Shown here: piece after piece, positions 40,798 to 49,752 of the stretch
Layout: each line of letters opens with the position of its first letter
Numbering within the stretch: the first letter of the stretch is position 1
DNA from: an uncultured Collinsella sp.
Lineage (GTDB): Bacteria > Actinomycetota > Coriobacteriia > Coriobacteriales > Coriobacteriaceae
Assembly (NCBI GenBank): GCA_900752215.1
Contig: CAADUO010000056.1
Span: 1 to 64,000 of the forward strand
Length of the DNA stretch: 64,000 bases
Reading direction: 5' to 3'
Notes under the pieces: generated by a model
Told to the model about the DNA's origin: nothing
The model's input: the letters and a program-made list of their open reading frames with translations, nothing else
The model's database searches: none
Made by a program: the position numbers and the translations under genes

Positions 40798-43700
40798 CTA
40801 GTGGGTCTTGCGGCGCTTGATCAGCATGATGAGGGCTATCACTACGAGCGTTGCGCCCGCTGCTGCTGCGGTAGCGACTATTGCTAGCGTTTGGTCACCG
40901 GTGCCTGCGAGGTTCTTGGCTGAGGTTGTGGCCTTCGGCTTGGTTTCGGTGCTGCCGTCCGCCTTAGGCTTGTCCGGGTTCGTCGGGGTCTCGGGCATCT
41001 CCGGAGTTGTCGGAGTCTCGGGGTCCTTCGAGCCTTCGGAATCGGTTGGGCCGGCGGTGTTCACCAGGGTATGGTCCAGGAACTTCTTGGCGCCCGCGCT
41101 TGCCTGCGAGAACAGGCGGCGTGTGCGGATCGGAGCGGCGTTCACCGTCTCAGGAGCCTTCTCCTCGGCCGCGATGTTCACCAGTGTCACACCGGTATCA
41201 AGGCCGACGTTGTTGTATCCCACGTGGCAGTAGTACTGCGCGCCGTCATCGTTTGTAGTCAGGTCAAGCTCAAGCGTTGAGGCCGTTCCGGCTGGGAGGT
41301 TGCCATCGGCACCCACGCGCTGGAACGCGGTCTCGCCACGGCCCTTGCGGTACCAGATATATGACGGCGCCAGCTCCGTTTCACTGCCGTCGGCATTGCG
41401 CTGCGTCACATGGCCGATCGCCGAGAGTGTCAGCTTGTCTCCCGCCGAGCACTCGACCGAAGAGTCATACTCGAGGGCCGACCTCTCCGCTGTATCCGCC
41501 GCAGGTCCGCTCACGGTCATCGTCATGCCATCGGGCATGGTCTTGACCGTGATGATTGCCGAGCGAATACCTGTTTCGGTCGTGGATCCATTCTTAACGG
41601 CGGCGATGGCGAATCGATACTCCGTATTGGGCTGCAGCCCATCCCACTTGAGCGAGGTCTGCGTGTTGTCGGCAATCTTCCAGCTATTGACGACCGCATC
41701 CGCCGCATTGCTCTGCAGCATGCCCACGCCGTAGCTAAAGCCACTCTTGTTTGCGAGTACATCGTCCCAGCTAAACGTAACGCTGGTCGAATCGACGGCG
41801 TTTGCCGTAAAGCCCGTCACGGCCGGCGCGTCGGGCATCTCGACGTCCTTAACGTCATAGCCCACGATCCAGAACTGGTCGGTGTCCTTGGTGCCGAGCT
41901 TGTCGCCCGAGTCTGCCTCGAACTTGTCGACATCCACCGCGTTGACGCCCAGACGCCACACAAAACCGTACTTGCCCTGCGCGGCCTCGGGCAGGTTGTC
42001 GACGGTGCCGCCGTATTCGGTCGATTCACTCGAGGAGTTACCCGTAGTAAAGCCGGCGTTGGCACCAAAGCACAGGCCGCCAAACAACTCGTGCTTTGCG
42101 AGCTTCGCGCCCATGACAACGCTGCCGTTCAGCGTCAAGCCGAGCTTGAGCTCCTGCTCCTTGCCCTCCTCGACTTCGATGGTCTGCTCAATGCTCGCCC
42201 CCGACTGCGCGGCGGCGCCGTTAAACCCATCGTGCGTGTAGGCGCGCGTTACGCCAGGCTTGCCCAGGCCAAAGGAATCCCCAACGGGAGTCTCGCCGTT
42301 GAGCGTCGTTTGATAGGTTCCGGGTTCTCCCGACCGGTTGGTCAAAAAGTAGCTGAGCGGCGTCATATTGTGCTGTTTGGCAATGCGGTCATAGGCCTCG
42401 ACATTAACGACCGAGGTCTGCGCGCCGAGCGACACGGGCGCCGCCATCACGCCCTTGCCACCAGTTTCCTCATTTTCGATCTCATACTCGTAATAGACCA
42501 TCGGAATCGTGTAGAGCACGGCCTTGTCACCCTCGCCGGCATGCGACTCATAGCTTACGCTTGCGCTGACCGTGCGCTCGCTCCGGTAGTCATAGCATCC
42601 CTCGGCGGCAAAATCGACTGAAGCATTCATCGCGACCAGGGGCGGACCGGTCTGCACCTCGACGGCAACGCCCAACTCGGCGCCAATGGTATAGCCCTGG
42701 GATGTCCCCGTGCCCTTTTCCTCTCCGTATGACGTGCCGCCCAACACCAGATAGCCGTATGCCTGCTCCAGATCCTCAACATAGGGCGCATCCTGCAGCA
42801 CGGCAAGCACGCGCGGGTTGGTATAGACCTTGTAGCGGTCCTTGTACGTGATCTTGACGCTGTCGTTGTCGACATCGGGCAGCGCGAGCGAGATAAATGT
42901 GCCGTAGGTAGTGCCGCGACGGTTGCTCTCGCTAATCACCTGCTCCTCGCCGCGGCGCACCTTTCCGTTCTCGTCGAGCGAAAAATGCGAGGCGGTCATC
43001 CAATAGTAGTCATCGTTCTTGCGCAGGTCCTCATCGCGGTGCTTGCCCACCACAGCGATAAAGCTCTCGTTATAGCGGTCCGAACCCGAGACGCTGCCCG
43101 CCTTGACGTCGCTGATCCACACCTGCTCTATACCCTTGTGGTCATGCTTGTTGCTGCTGTTGTATTGCTGACCGCTCATGCTCATGGTTCCGACCATGGA
43201 CCCCAAGCCCTGAGCCCCGCTCTGTGCCGTGTTGCAGGCAAAGTCGCGGAACACATCGCCGCCCACGAGCACCTCGTCGACCGCCAGCTGCTCGGACAGG
43301 CCGTCAAGGTTGGCAGTGGCAAGGGCAATAGGCGCCAAGGTGCACGGATAGCGCTTATCCTGAGCGCTATCCTTCCATGCGCTGTTGGGCACATGCATCA
43401 GCCCATAGGAGGCGAGGAGCCCGTCTCTGTATTCCTTGCAATCGGAAAGCTTGAACTCGCCAGACTCCGAGTCAAAATACGCGTAGCGGTACAGCGCGCC
43501 GTGCAGCCCCTTGCTGCCGTCAGAAGCGCCGTAATCAAAAGCGCTGCGTTGCCAGTCATAGCCCGCAAGAATAAGGCCCGTGACGGTTTCACCCGTCTTT
43601 TTTCCTTCTTCATCGTAGGCGGCAAACGTGCCGAACGTCGCATTCGCAGCGACCATGGTCTTGCCGTTCGCGGAGAGGGAGATTGCGCCCGCGTCGCCCA

Positions 43701-44898
43701 GAGCATCGACATGGACGAGCGCACCCTTGGATGCATCCCACGAAAACAGCTCGCAATGCGTCGACTTATCAATATTCTTCTTGCCGTAGGGTGCCGAGAC
43801 CACGATGGCGAGGTCATCGCAAAAATCGCGATCGAGGTCGCCGGCCGCTAGCGAAACGACAGGAGCTGACTGAAGCTGCGTCCAGGAGTCGTTCCCGCCC
43901 TTGTTGTGCGTGGTGTAGTCCGCGGCGTTACCGGCATCGATCTTGACGACGCTTTGCTTCCAGTTGCCGCCCTCCAAGTCATACATGTCGACTACAGCCT
44001 TGCGCACGCCGTTCTCGTCGACATAGCAGCCCGCGTAGACAAAAAGCTCGTCGACGCCGTCGCCATCGACATCGCCCGCCTCGACATCAAAGACGGCGTC
44101 GTGCTCTTGCAGGTAACCGGCATCCAGGTACTTAAAACGGCCTTCGTACATCATATTAGTGTTGACCGTCACCGGCAGGTGTGTGTCGAGAGTGCGCGTA
44201 CGCCCGTTGCTAAACGAGTAGAGGACCAGCTCAACCTTTCCGGCGTATGACTTGCCGTCAATCGTCGTGGAGGAACTGTCGCCGTAGGCACGGAGCTCGG
44301 CAACGCGGCTCTTTTTGCCCGTGCTGGCGTCGCTGCAGAACTCAACACTCGTGGCGTGAATGCCCGAGAAACCGTTGTTGTCGTTGGCGAGTACTGTTGA
44401 GGACTCATTGTTGCTTAGGTACGACCAGGTGCCGCCACCGTAGTCGCTATGCTTGTAGAGATCGCTGTTCGTATCGAAGTTGTTGACGTTTTGCCAGAAC
44501 TTTGCGGCGCCCCACACACTTCCATAGCCATCGGTGAGTTTGCTGCTGCCGCCAATGTCACCGCGCTCGACGTTCTCGAGCTTGTCGCGCAGAGTGTAGC
44601 GATTGCCATGGCTACCGTTAGCTGCCATATAGACCTCGCTGCGCGTGGCAAACGTCGTGGGGGTATCAGTGGAATAGGGGCCAACGGTATCGGCCGGAAT
44701 GTCCTCGCTCGTGCCCAGACCCAGGGCTTGATAATCCTGCTCGGTCATATCGGTGATTGCGGGCGCGTCTGCCGCCTGGGCAACCTGGGGCGTGGCCGTG
44801 AAGCAGGCGACGCTCGTGGCGATCAACGCAGCAAGCGCCGCCGTCCCAACAAGCGGGATTTTCGACAGCCTACGGATACGGGGGTGTGGAACGTACAT
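40798..44898 (-). CDS. Sortase-anchored surface protein with FG-GAP-like repeats and Fn3
   Basis: A 1366-residue secreted, wall-anchored protein. Start chosen at MYVPHPR (44898), with GCGAGG upstream; the signal peptide has the core LVGTAALAALIATSVACFTA and probable cleavage after QAADA (near 44). FG-GAP/VCBS-like Asp-rich repeats include VEAGDVDGDGVDELFVYAG (272-290) and LAAGDLDRDFCDDLAIVV (350-367), with a weaker third, suggesting a beta-propeller. A large middle region is unassigned (about 600-1000). A fibronectin type III domain follows (about 1030-1130), then an Ig-like domain and a Pro/Thr/Glu stalk. The sorting signal is LAGTG (1330-1334), a hydrophobic span and KRRKTH. Likely adhesion or glycan/protein binding. 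The gene lies between inverted composite repeats. Confidence 0.88.
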   Translation of the reverse strand: MYVPHPRIRRLSKIPLVGTAALAALIATSVACFTATPQVAQAADAPAITDMTEQDYQALGLGTSEDIPADTVGPYSTDTPTTFATRSEVYMAANGSHGNRYTLRDKLENVERGDIGGSSKLTDGYGSVWGAAKFWQNVNNFDTNSDLYKHSDYGGGTWSYLSNNESSTVLANDNNGFSGIHATSVEFCSDASTGKKSRVAELRAYGDSSSTTIDGKSYAGKVELVLYSFSNGRTRTLDTHLPVTVNTNMMYEGRFKYLDAGYLQEHDAVFDVEAGDVDGDGVDELFVYAGCYVDENGVRKAVVDMYDLEGGNWKQSVVKIDAGNAADYTTHNKGGNDSWTQLQSAPVVSLAAGDLDRDFCDDLAIVVSAPYGKKNIDKSTHCELFSWDASKGALVHVDALGDAGAISLSANGKTMVAANATFGTFAAYDEEGKKTGETVTGLILAGYDWQRSAFDYGASDGSKGLHGALYRYAYFDSESGEFKLSDCKEYRDGLLASYGLMHVPNSAWKDSAQDKRYPCTLAPIALATANLDGLSEQLAVDEVLVGGDVFRDFACNTAQSGAQGLGSMVGTMSMSGQQYNSSNKHDHKGIEQVWISDVKAGSVSGSDRYNESFIAVVGKHRDEDLRKNDDYYWMTASHFSLDENGKVRRGEEQVISESNRRGTTYGTFISLALPDVDNDSVKITYKDRYKVYTNPRVLAVLQDAPYVEDLEQAYGYLVLGGTSYGEEKGTGTSQGYTIGAELGVAVEVQTGPPLVAMNASVDFAAEGCYDYRSERTVSASVSYESHAGEGDKAVLYTIPMVYYEYEIENEETGGKGVMAAPVSLGAQTSVVNVEAYDRIAKQHNMTPLSYFLTNRSGEPGTYQTTLNGETPVGDSFGLGKPGVTRAYTHDGFNGAAAQSGASIEQTIEVEEGKEQELKLGLTLNGSVVMGAKLAKHELFGGLCFGANAGFTTGNSSSESTEYGGTVDNLPEAAQGKYGFVWRLGVNAVDVDKFEADSGDKLGTKDTDQFWIVGYDVKDVEMPDAPAVTGFTANAVDSTSVTFSWDDVLANKSGFSYGVGMLQSNAADAVVNSWKIADNTQTSLKWDGLQPNTEYRFAIAAVKNGSTTETGIRSAIITVKTMPDGMTMTVSGPAADTAERSALEYDSSVECSAGDKLTLSAIGHVTQRNADGSETELAPSYIWYRKGRGETAFQRVGADGNLPAGTASTLELDLTTNDDGAQYYCHVGYNNVGLDTGVTLVNIAAEEKAPETVNAAPIRTRRLFSQASAGAKKFLDHTLVNTAGPTDSEGSKDPETPTTPEMPETPTNPDKPKADGSTETKPKATTSAKNLAGTGDQTLAIVATAAAAGATLVVIALIMLIKRRKTH

Positions 44899-44928
44899 GA
44901 GGGACCTCGCTTTATTCGAGTGGAGTGG

Positions 44929-45004
44929 ACTCATTTTTGCAAATGATACGTCCGATGCCCGATATCACGTGTCTCATTTTCGCCAACGGCGTGTCTCATT
45001 TTTG
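44929..45004 (-). promoter_or_regulatory. Direct repeats upstream of the surface-protein gene
   Basis: CGTGTCTCATTTTCG (44968-44982) and CGTGTCTCATTTTTG (44990-45004) are 22 bases apart, two helical turns. A partial copy, GACTCATTTTTGC, lies at 44929-44941. They fall between array 3 and the start codon and could be activator or repressor sites for this gene. No convincing -35/-10 pair was identified. Confidence 0.35.
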
Positions 45005-45027
45005 AGAATCCGAGATGCCGCGGAAAT

Positions 45028-45490
45028 CTTATCCCAGCTCAAAGGCCATTTCTGGGATGTATTTTCCGTCGAGTGCCTCATCGGGAAACTGCATCCCATT
45101 TCAAGCGTCGATTCTGGGACGCACTTTCCCCTTAGACCCTCAACCGGAAACCGCATCCCACTTTGAGCGCAAATTCCGGGATGCATTTTCCGCTTGAGCC
45201 TCATTGGGAAACGGCGCCCCACTTTGAGGGCTGATTGTGGGATGCATTTTCCGGTTTTGCTCTCATTGGGAAAATGCATCCCGTTTCTTGACCGAATAAT
45301 GGGACGCTATTTCCCGTTGGAGCGCCTTTGGGAAAGTGTGTCCCACTTCGACCGCCCAGAGTGGGATGCACTTTCTGCAAAGCACCTCAACGGGAAACTA
45401 CGTCCCATTCCAAAGGCAAATTCCGGGACGCATTTTTCGAAAGCCTGCCCATCCGGAAAGCCCGTCCCACTTTGGACGCATCCGGGCACG
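45028..45490. repeat. 62-bp dyad tandem array 3 (about 7.5 units)
   Basis: GGG boxes occur at 45054, 45116, 45178, 45239, 45301, 45363, 45425 and, degenerate, 45485; periods are 62, 62, 61, 62, 62, 62 and 60. Each unit is a dyad: for example GGGATGTATTTTCC, then about 17 bases later GGGAAACTGCATCCC. Single-base indels shift any reading frame from unit to unit, so the short frames across the array are not genes. It lies directly upstream of the minus-strand surface-protein gene, and its partner array lies downstream of the same gene. Confidence 0.9.
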
Positions 45491-45528
45491 GAACCATCGA
45501 CCTATCAGGCCTCCCATCAATAAAGAGG

Positions 45529-45657
45529 CGTCCTCCCGGACGGCGGGGCACGAAGTTCATCGCGAGTTCCACACGCAAAGAAGGCCACTTAATGTGGCCT
45601 TCGTCTTGCGCAGGACTGTAGAGCAGGGAACTTCGTGCCCCGACGCCCGGGAGGACG
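45529..45657 (-). repeat. Hairpin element, copy 2, inside a 30-bp inverted repeat
   Basis: The core 45576-45631 is an inverted copy of 40356-40412. Here it is enclosed by 30-base arms (45529-45558 and 45628-45657) that match at 28 of 30 positions (CGTCCTCCCGG and GGGGCACGAAGTTC blocks). The whole 129 bases can therefore fold into one long hairpin with the GAAGGCCAC stem inside. Copy 1 shares the 5-prime arm only in part. It lies just after the stop of the flavodoxin gene on the minus strand, so termination is a likely function. Confidence 0.8.
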
Positions 45658-45699
45658 TTTCATTTAGAAAGATGGACCGACCGCCGTCAGCGATGGGAG

Positions 45700-46251
45700 C
45701 TACTCCCCCAGCACGGCCTTTTTGGCGGCTGCAGCCATGTTGTCCAGATCTTCCTTAGTGGGGTGATCCTTTGCGGCGACCCAGTTGTCGAGCAGCATCT
45801 TAAATCGGGCGTTGTCGGGATCTTGCTCGAGCATGGCCTCGTAGCGCTGCTTGACCGCGGGGCCCATCTTGCCCTGGCACATCGCCCAGCCCGCAAGCTC
45901 GGCATCCCCAGCCAAATTGGAAGTTACGCGGTCGATAATCTGCTGGTAATAGCTCTGGTCGGCGCCAAAACCGCAGGTACCAAAGAGGAAAACGCGCTTG
46001 CCGTGCAGAGCGGAGAGCAGCGCGGCAACCGAAGGCGTGCACGCGCCCTTGTCACACCAAAAACCGACGAGCACCGTGTCGGCCGCGCAGGCGCCCTGCG
46101 CCTCGAGCGCAACCTGATCTGCATCCGCATCGTCGCTCAACGCCGCGGCATGGACAAACTCAACGCCCGCAGTCTGCAGAGCGCGCTTGATCGCGCCCGA
46201 AACCATCCTGGTATTACCGCTCTTGCTGTTAACCACCAAAGAGCACGTCAT
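45700..46251 (-). CDS. Flavodoxin-family protein (BilS-like)
   Basis: A 183-residue flavodoxin-fold protein. The FMN phosphate loop is NSKSGNTRM (about residues 8-16) and the later FMN-contact region reads VGFWCDKGACTPSVAALLSAL and LFGTCGFGADQSYYQQI. It then reads MCQGKMGPAVKQRYEAML, a pattern seen in the flavodoxin-like proteins of gut anaerobes related to BilS. No bilirubin-reductase gene is nearby, so a generic electron-transfer role is the safer call. Start is ATG 46251, with a GTG two codons earlier possible; GAGG lies upstream. Confidence 0.85.
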   Translation of the reverse strand: MTCSLVVNSKSGNTRMVSGAIKRALQTAGVEFVHAAALSDDADADQVALEAQGACAADTVLVGFWCDKGACTPSVAALLSALHGKRVFLFGTCGFGADQSYYQQIIDRVTSNLAGDAELAGWAMCQGKMGPAVKQRYEAMLEQDPDNARFKMLLDNWVAAKDHPTKEDLDNMAAAAKKAVLGE

Positions 46252-46441
46252 AGTCACGTTGCCTCGTTTCCCCCAAAACTAAAGCCACTAATGCAATTTA
46301 TTAGATGAATATCTTAGTACTAACGTGACAGATGTAAACCACCGTCTGTCGATTGGCGACGCAGACGACATCTTTGGACAGATTTCGAACAGTATGTACT
46401 TCGGATTGAAACCGCCGCAGGACGTTTCACGAATGGCCGAA

Positions 46442-46556
46442 AAACTGTTTCACAAAACGCCGTCAAATTGTTTCATGTAATATCGTCAATTTGTTTCACG
46501 AAATACCGTCAAATTGTGTCATGGTTTTTCGTCAAAATGTTTTACGCGCTGGTAAT
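46442..46556. repeat. Five 23-bp direct repeats (iteron-like)
   Basis: Units start at 46442, 46465, 46488, 46511 and 46534, each exactly 23 bases. The consensus is approximately AAATTGTTTCACGAAATACCGTC, written here as AAATTGTTTCA followed by a variable CGAAATAC and then CGTC. The block is strikingly AT-rich for this chromosome and ends 43 bases before the start codon of the DUF4143 ATPase gene. A sixth, loose GTTTCACGAAT copy lies at 46433-46443. The spacing of about two helical turns places every copy on one face of the helix. Confidence 0.8.
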
Positions 46557-46598
46557 ATGCTATAAAACAAAATGTTTCTTTGAATGGCGGGAAGTACG

Positions 46599-47864
46599 AT
46601 GACTAGGTATATGAGTAGATATATCGATCGCTCAATCGAACGCGATCTTGGCATTTTTGGTGCCGTGCTCATTCAGGGACCGAAGTGGTGCGGAAAGACG
46701 ACTACGGCCCAGCGATTCGCCGAATCATCGCTGTCTCTCTCCGACCCTGCCGGAGACTTTGCCGCACTGCAGCTTGCCAGGATCGACCCAGCTCAAGCAA
46801 TAGTCGGCGCAACGCCGAGACTCATCGATGAGTGGCAGGAAGAGCCAAAACTGTGGGACGCAATACGTTTCGAATGCGATCGTCGGACCGGTGAGCCAGG
46901 GCAGTTTTTGCTTACGGGGTCAGCAACACCAAACGACGCCGACCAACCGATGCACAGCGGCATCGGGCGCATATCACGCTTGCGCATGGAAACAATGACT
47001 CTGGCCGAACTCGGGGTTTCCTCAGGAGCGGTCTCGCTCGAATCGCTGCTTAACAGATGCCCCATCAAAGCGGCACTTGGATCCATCAACGGCATCGCCG
47101 ATATCGCCGATTTGCTATGCCGTGGTGGTTGGCCTCAGGCGGTTGGCAAGACGACTGCCGACGCAATGCGTATATCCGCTGCCTACATCGACGGTGTCTG
47201 CGAATCGGATGTTTCGAGGGTTGACGGCGTGAAGCGTGACCCGGAGAAAGTCAGGGCTCTTCTGTCTTCGCTTGCGCGCAACGAATCCACTCTTGCCGGC
47301 GAAAAGTCTCTTGAGAAAGACCTCGGCGGTGATGTATCGAGAAGTACGCTGCGGCGCTATACGGATGCCTTGCGCAGAATACACATCATCGATGATATCC
47401 CGGCTTGGCATCCGGCGCTCAGGTCTCCGGTAAAGCTGCGGCAAAGTGCGAAAAGGCACCTCGCCGACCCTTCGCTTGCCGTCGCACTGCTCGGAGCAAA
47501 TCCGGAGTCATTGGCATCCGACCCGAAGACGCTGGGACTGCTCTTCGAATCCCTCGTCCTGCACGACCTTAAGGTCTATGCAGCCGCAAACGACTCGTCG
47601 GTGTCCCACTACCACGACGCCGACGATCTCGAAGTCGACGCCGTTATACACAGGCGCAATGGAACTTGGATTGCCGTGGAAGTAAAACTTGGAAGTCCGC
47701 AGATCCCCGAGGCATCTGCAAACCTGCTTCGACTCGAGCGCAAACTTGTCGAGCGTGGCGAGAGACCACCCGCGGCCAAGCTCATCGTCATCGGGTTCGG
47801 CATGCCAGCCCATACAACGCCCGAGGGCATTATCGTTGCCCCCGTTGACACACTCGCGCCCTAG
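46599..47864 (+). CDS. AAA-type ATPase with DUF4143 domain
   Basis: A 421-residue protein of the widespread ATPase/DUF4143 family. Walker A is GPKWCGKTTTAQRF (about 23-36), Walker B LIDEWQEEPKLWDAI and sensor 1 FLLTGSATPN. A winged-helix-like linker follows, then the C-terminal DUF4143 region, which ends in a nuclease-like signature (LEVDAVIHRRNGTWIAVEVKLG; D...ExK). Function in bacteria is poorly defined; members are often patchily distributed. Start chosen at MTRYMSRY (46599), with GCGGGAAG upstream; an ATG five codons earlier lacks a good site. Preceded by the 23-bp repeats. Weaker codon bias than its neighbours and the AT-rich leader suggest horizontal acquisition. Confidence 0.87.
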   Translation: MTRYMSRYIDRSIERDLGIFGAVLIQGPKWCGKTTTAQRFAESSLSLSDPAGDFAALQLARIDPAQAIVGATPRLIDEWQEEPKLWDAIRFECDRRTGEPGQFLLTGSATPNDADQPMHSGIGRISRLRMETMTLAELGVSSGAVSLESLLNRCPIKAALGSINGIADIADLLCRGGWPQAVGKTTADAMRISAAYIDGVCESDVSRVDGVKRDPEKVRALLSSLARNESTLAGEKSLEKDLGGDVSRSTLRRYTDALRRIHIIDDIPAWHPALRSPVKLRQSAKRHLADPSLAVALLGANPESLASDPKTLGLLFESLVLHDLKVYAAANDSSVSHYHDADDLEVDAVIHRRNGTWIAVEVKLGSPQIPEASANLLRLERKLVERGERPPAAKLIVIGFGMPAHTTPEGIIVAPVDTLAP

Positions 47865-47892
47865 CGCTGCATTACATGCCCCACGGGCTTGC

Positions 47893-49752
47893 TCACTGGG
47901 CGAATTGGCTGCGGTAGAGTTCGGCATAGAAGCCGTCTGCCGCCAGCAGCTCGTCGTGTGTGCCCCGCTCGATAATCTGGCCGTCGCGCATGACCAGGAT
48001 GCAATCGGCGTTGCGGATCGTCGACAGGCGATGCGCCACCACAAAGCTCGTACGACCGGCCATGAGCTCGTCAAATGCCGCCTGCACCTGCAGCTCGGTG
48101 CGGGTATCGATGCTCGAGGTCGCCTCGTCCAGCAGCAAAATCGCCGGGTCGGTGAGCATGACGCGCGCGATGCACAGCAGCTGTTTTTGACCCTGGCTAA
48201 ACGTGCCGCCGTCCTCGCCGATGACCGTATCGTAGCCGCCTGGCAGCTGCACGATAAACTTGTGCGCATGCGCGCGCTTGGCAGCCTCGATAACCTGCTC
48301 GCGTGTGGCGTCGGGACAGCCGTAGGCGATGTTTTCCGCCACCGTGCCCTCGAACAGCCACGTATCCTGCAGCACCATGCCAAAGGCACGGCGAAGGCTT
48401 GCGCGCGTGTAGTCACGCGAAGACCTGCCATCGACCATGATGCGTCCGGCATCGATATCGTAAAAGCGCAGCAGCAGGTTGATGAGCGTTGTCTTGCCGC
48501 AGCCCGTGGGGCCAACGAGGGCAAAGCGCATGCCGAGCTTGGCCTCGATGCAGATGTCCTGCAGCAGCCTGCGGTCGGGCACGTAGCTAAAGTCCACATG
48601 CTCAAGGGCGACCTCGCCCTGCGGTGCGGCAAGTTCCACGGCATCTGGCGCATCGGGCTCCTGCTCGCGCGCATCGAGCAGCGCAAACATGCGGCGCGCC
48701 GAGGCGTACGCGGTCTGTATCTGTGTAATGACGTTGGTGACCTCGTTGAACGGCTTGGTGTACTGGTTGGCGTAGGACAGGAAGATCTGCACGCCGCCCA
48801 CCGTAAGCGCCGCGGGCACGCCCGTGATCACGCCCACGCAGCCGATCACAGCGACCACGGCATAGATGATGTTATTGATAAAGCGCGTGCCGGGGTTGGA
48901 GAGCGAACCCATAAACTGCGCGCGCTCGCCCGCGGCGTAGAGCTCGGCATTGAGGACATCGAAGCGCAGCTGGGCGTTGGGACCATAGGCAAAGGCGTCG
49001 ACAAGCTTCTGCTCGCCTACGTATTCCTCGATATGGCCGCAAAGCTGACCCTGAATGCGCTGCTGTGCCGTAAAGCTCTTGTTGGAAAGCTTGGCAATAG
49101 CACCGGCTGCAAAAATGGAAAGCGGCGTGACGAGTACCACCACAAGCGTCATGGTCAGGTTGATGGAAAGCATAAACGCGAGCGTGCCCACGATGGTAAT
49201 AACACCGGTGAAGAGCTGCGTGAAGCCCTGCAGCAGACCGTCGCCCACCTGGTCGACGTCGTTGACCACGCGGCTCATGAGGTCGCCGTGGGCATGGCCG
49301 TCGATAAAGCTAAGCGGCATGCGGCTGAGCTTGTCGCTCGCCTCCACGCGCATGTCGCGCACCGTTTCGTAGGACAGGCGATTGACGCAGTAGCCCTGCA
49401 GCCACTGGAAGGCCGCGGCGCCTACGACGACAATCGCGAGCTTGGTAACGAGCGGCAGCAGCGCATCGAAGTCCACCTGTCCGGCGGCAACGATGAGATC
49501 GATGCCCTCGCCAACGAGGATGGGCGTGTAGAGCTGCAGAATCACCGAGACGGCGGCACTCACAAACGAAGCCGTAAACGAGACGCGGTGCGGGCGAACA
49601 TAGCCCAGCAGGCGGCGGGTCACCGCACCCACGGGATAGCGCTCGGGGTCGCCAGGCTGGCGCGGGCCGTCGCCCAGGTCGTTGAGGCTATCGTTACCGG
49701 ACACGTTGGCCGTCATCGTGGCGACCGAACCGGAGGAAGTGTACGGATTCAT
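47893..49752 (-). CDS. ABC exporter half-transporter, consensus-site subunit (second system)
   Basis: A 619-residue type IV exporter subunit. About 45 soluble N-terminal residues precede six helices and a complete ATPase domain: Walker A GPTGCGKTT, signature FSQGQKQLLCIARVM (S-x-G-Q variant) and Walker B plus catalytic Glu ILLLDEATSSIDTRTE. The ATG follows immediately after the TAA of the upstream gene with GGAGGG seven bases before it, so the two are coupled. It forms a heterodimer with that protein. The exported substrate is unknown. It ends close to the DUF4143 gene, with which it is convergent. Confidence 0.93.
   Translation of the reverse strand: MNPYTSSGSVATMTANVSGNDSLNDLGDGPRQPGDPERYPVGAVTRRLLGYVRPHRVSFTASFVSAAVSVILQLYTPILVGEGIDLIVAAGQVDFDALLPLVTKLAIVVVGAAAFQWLQGYCVNRLSYETVRDMRVEASDKLSRMPLSFIDGHAHGDLMSRVVNDVDQVGDGLLQGFTQLFTGVITIVGTLAFMLSINLTMTLVVVLVTPLSIFAAGAIAKLSNKSFTAQQRIQGQLCGHIEEYVGEQKLVDAFAYGPNAQLRFDVLNAELYAAGERAQFMGSLSNPGTRFINNIIYAVVAVIGCVGVITGVPAALTVGGVQIFLSYANQYTKPFNEVTNVITQIQTAYASARRMFALLDAREQEPDAPDAVELAAPQGEVALEHVDFSYVPDRRLLQDICIEAKLGMRFALVGPTGCGKTTLINLLLRFYDIDAGRIMVDGRSSRDYTRASLRRAFGMVLQDTWLFEGTVAENIAYGCPDATREQVIEAAKRAHAHKFIVQLPGGYDTVIGEDGGTFSQGQKQLLCIARVMLTDPAILLLDEATSSIDTRTELQVQAAFDELMAGRTSFVVAHRLSTIRNADCILVMRDGQIIERGTHDELLAADGFYAELYRSQFAQ

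Noticed and set aside
45028..45490. Regular 62-bp array resembling a CRISPR
   Set aside because: The sequences between the boxes are themselves conserved from unit to unit, the boxes alternate in orientation, unit identity is only moderate and no cas genes are present. It is a tandem dyad repeat, not repeat-spacer DNA.
45194..45523. Open frames of 60-110 codons across the tandem arrays (also at 40476-40661 and 45015-45197)
   Set aside because: They are by-products of the 61-62 bp repeat, which is not a multiple of three and changes frame from unit to unit. No ribosome binding sites, and frames exist on both strands.
45700..46251. Bilirubin-reduction locus suggested by the BilS-like flavodoxin
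   Set aside because: No BilR-type reductase or MarR-type bilQ neighbour is present, so only the flavodoxin family is called.
46442..46556. Iterons as a plasmid replication origin
   Set aside because: No rep, par or relaxase gene occurs nearby and the surroundings are ordinary chromosome, so an origin cannot be claimed; only the repeat itself is reported.
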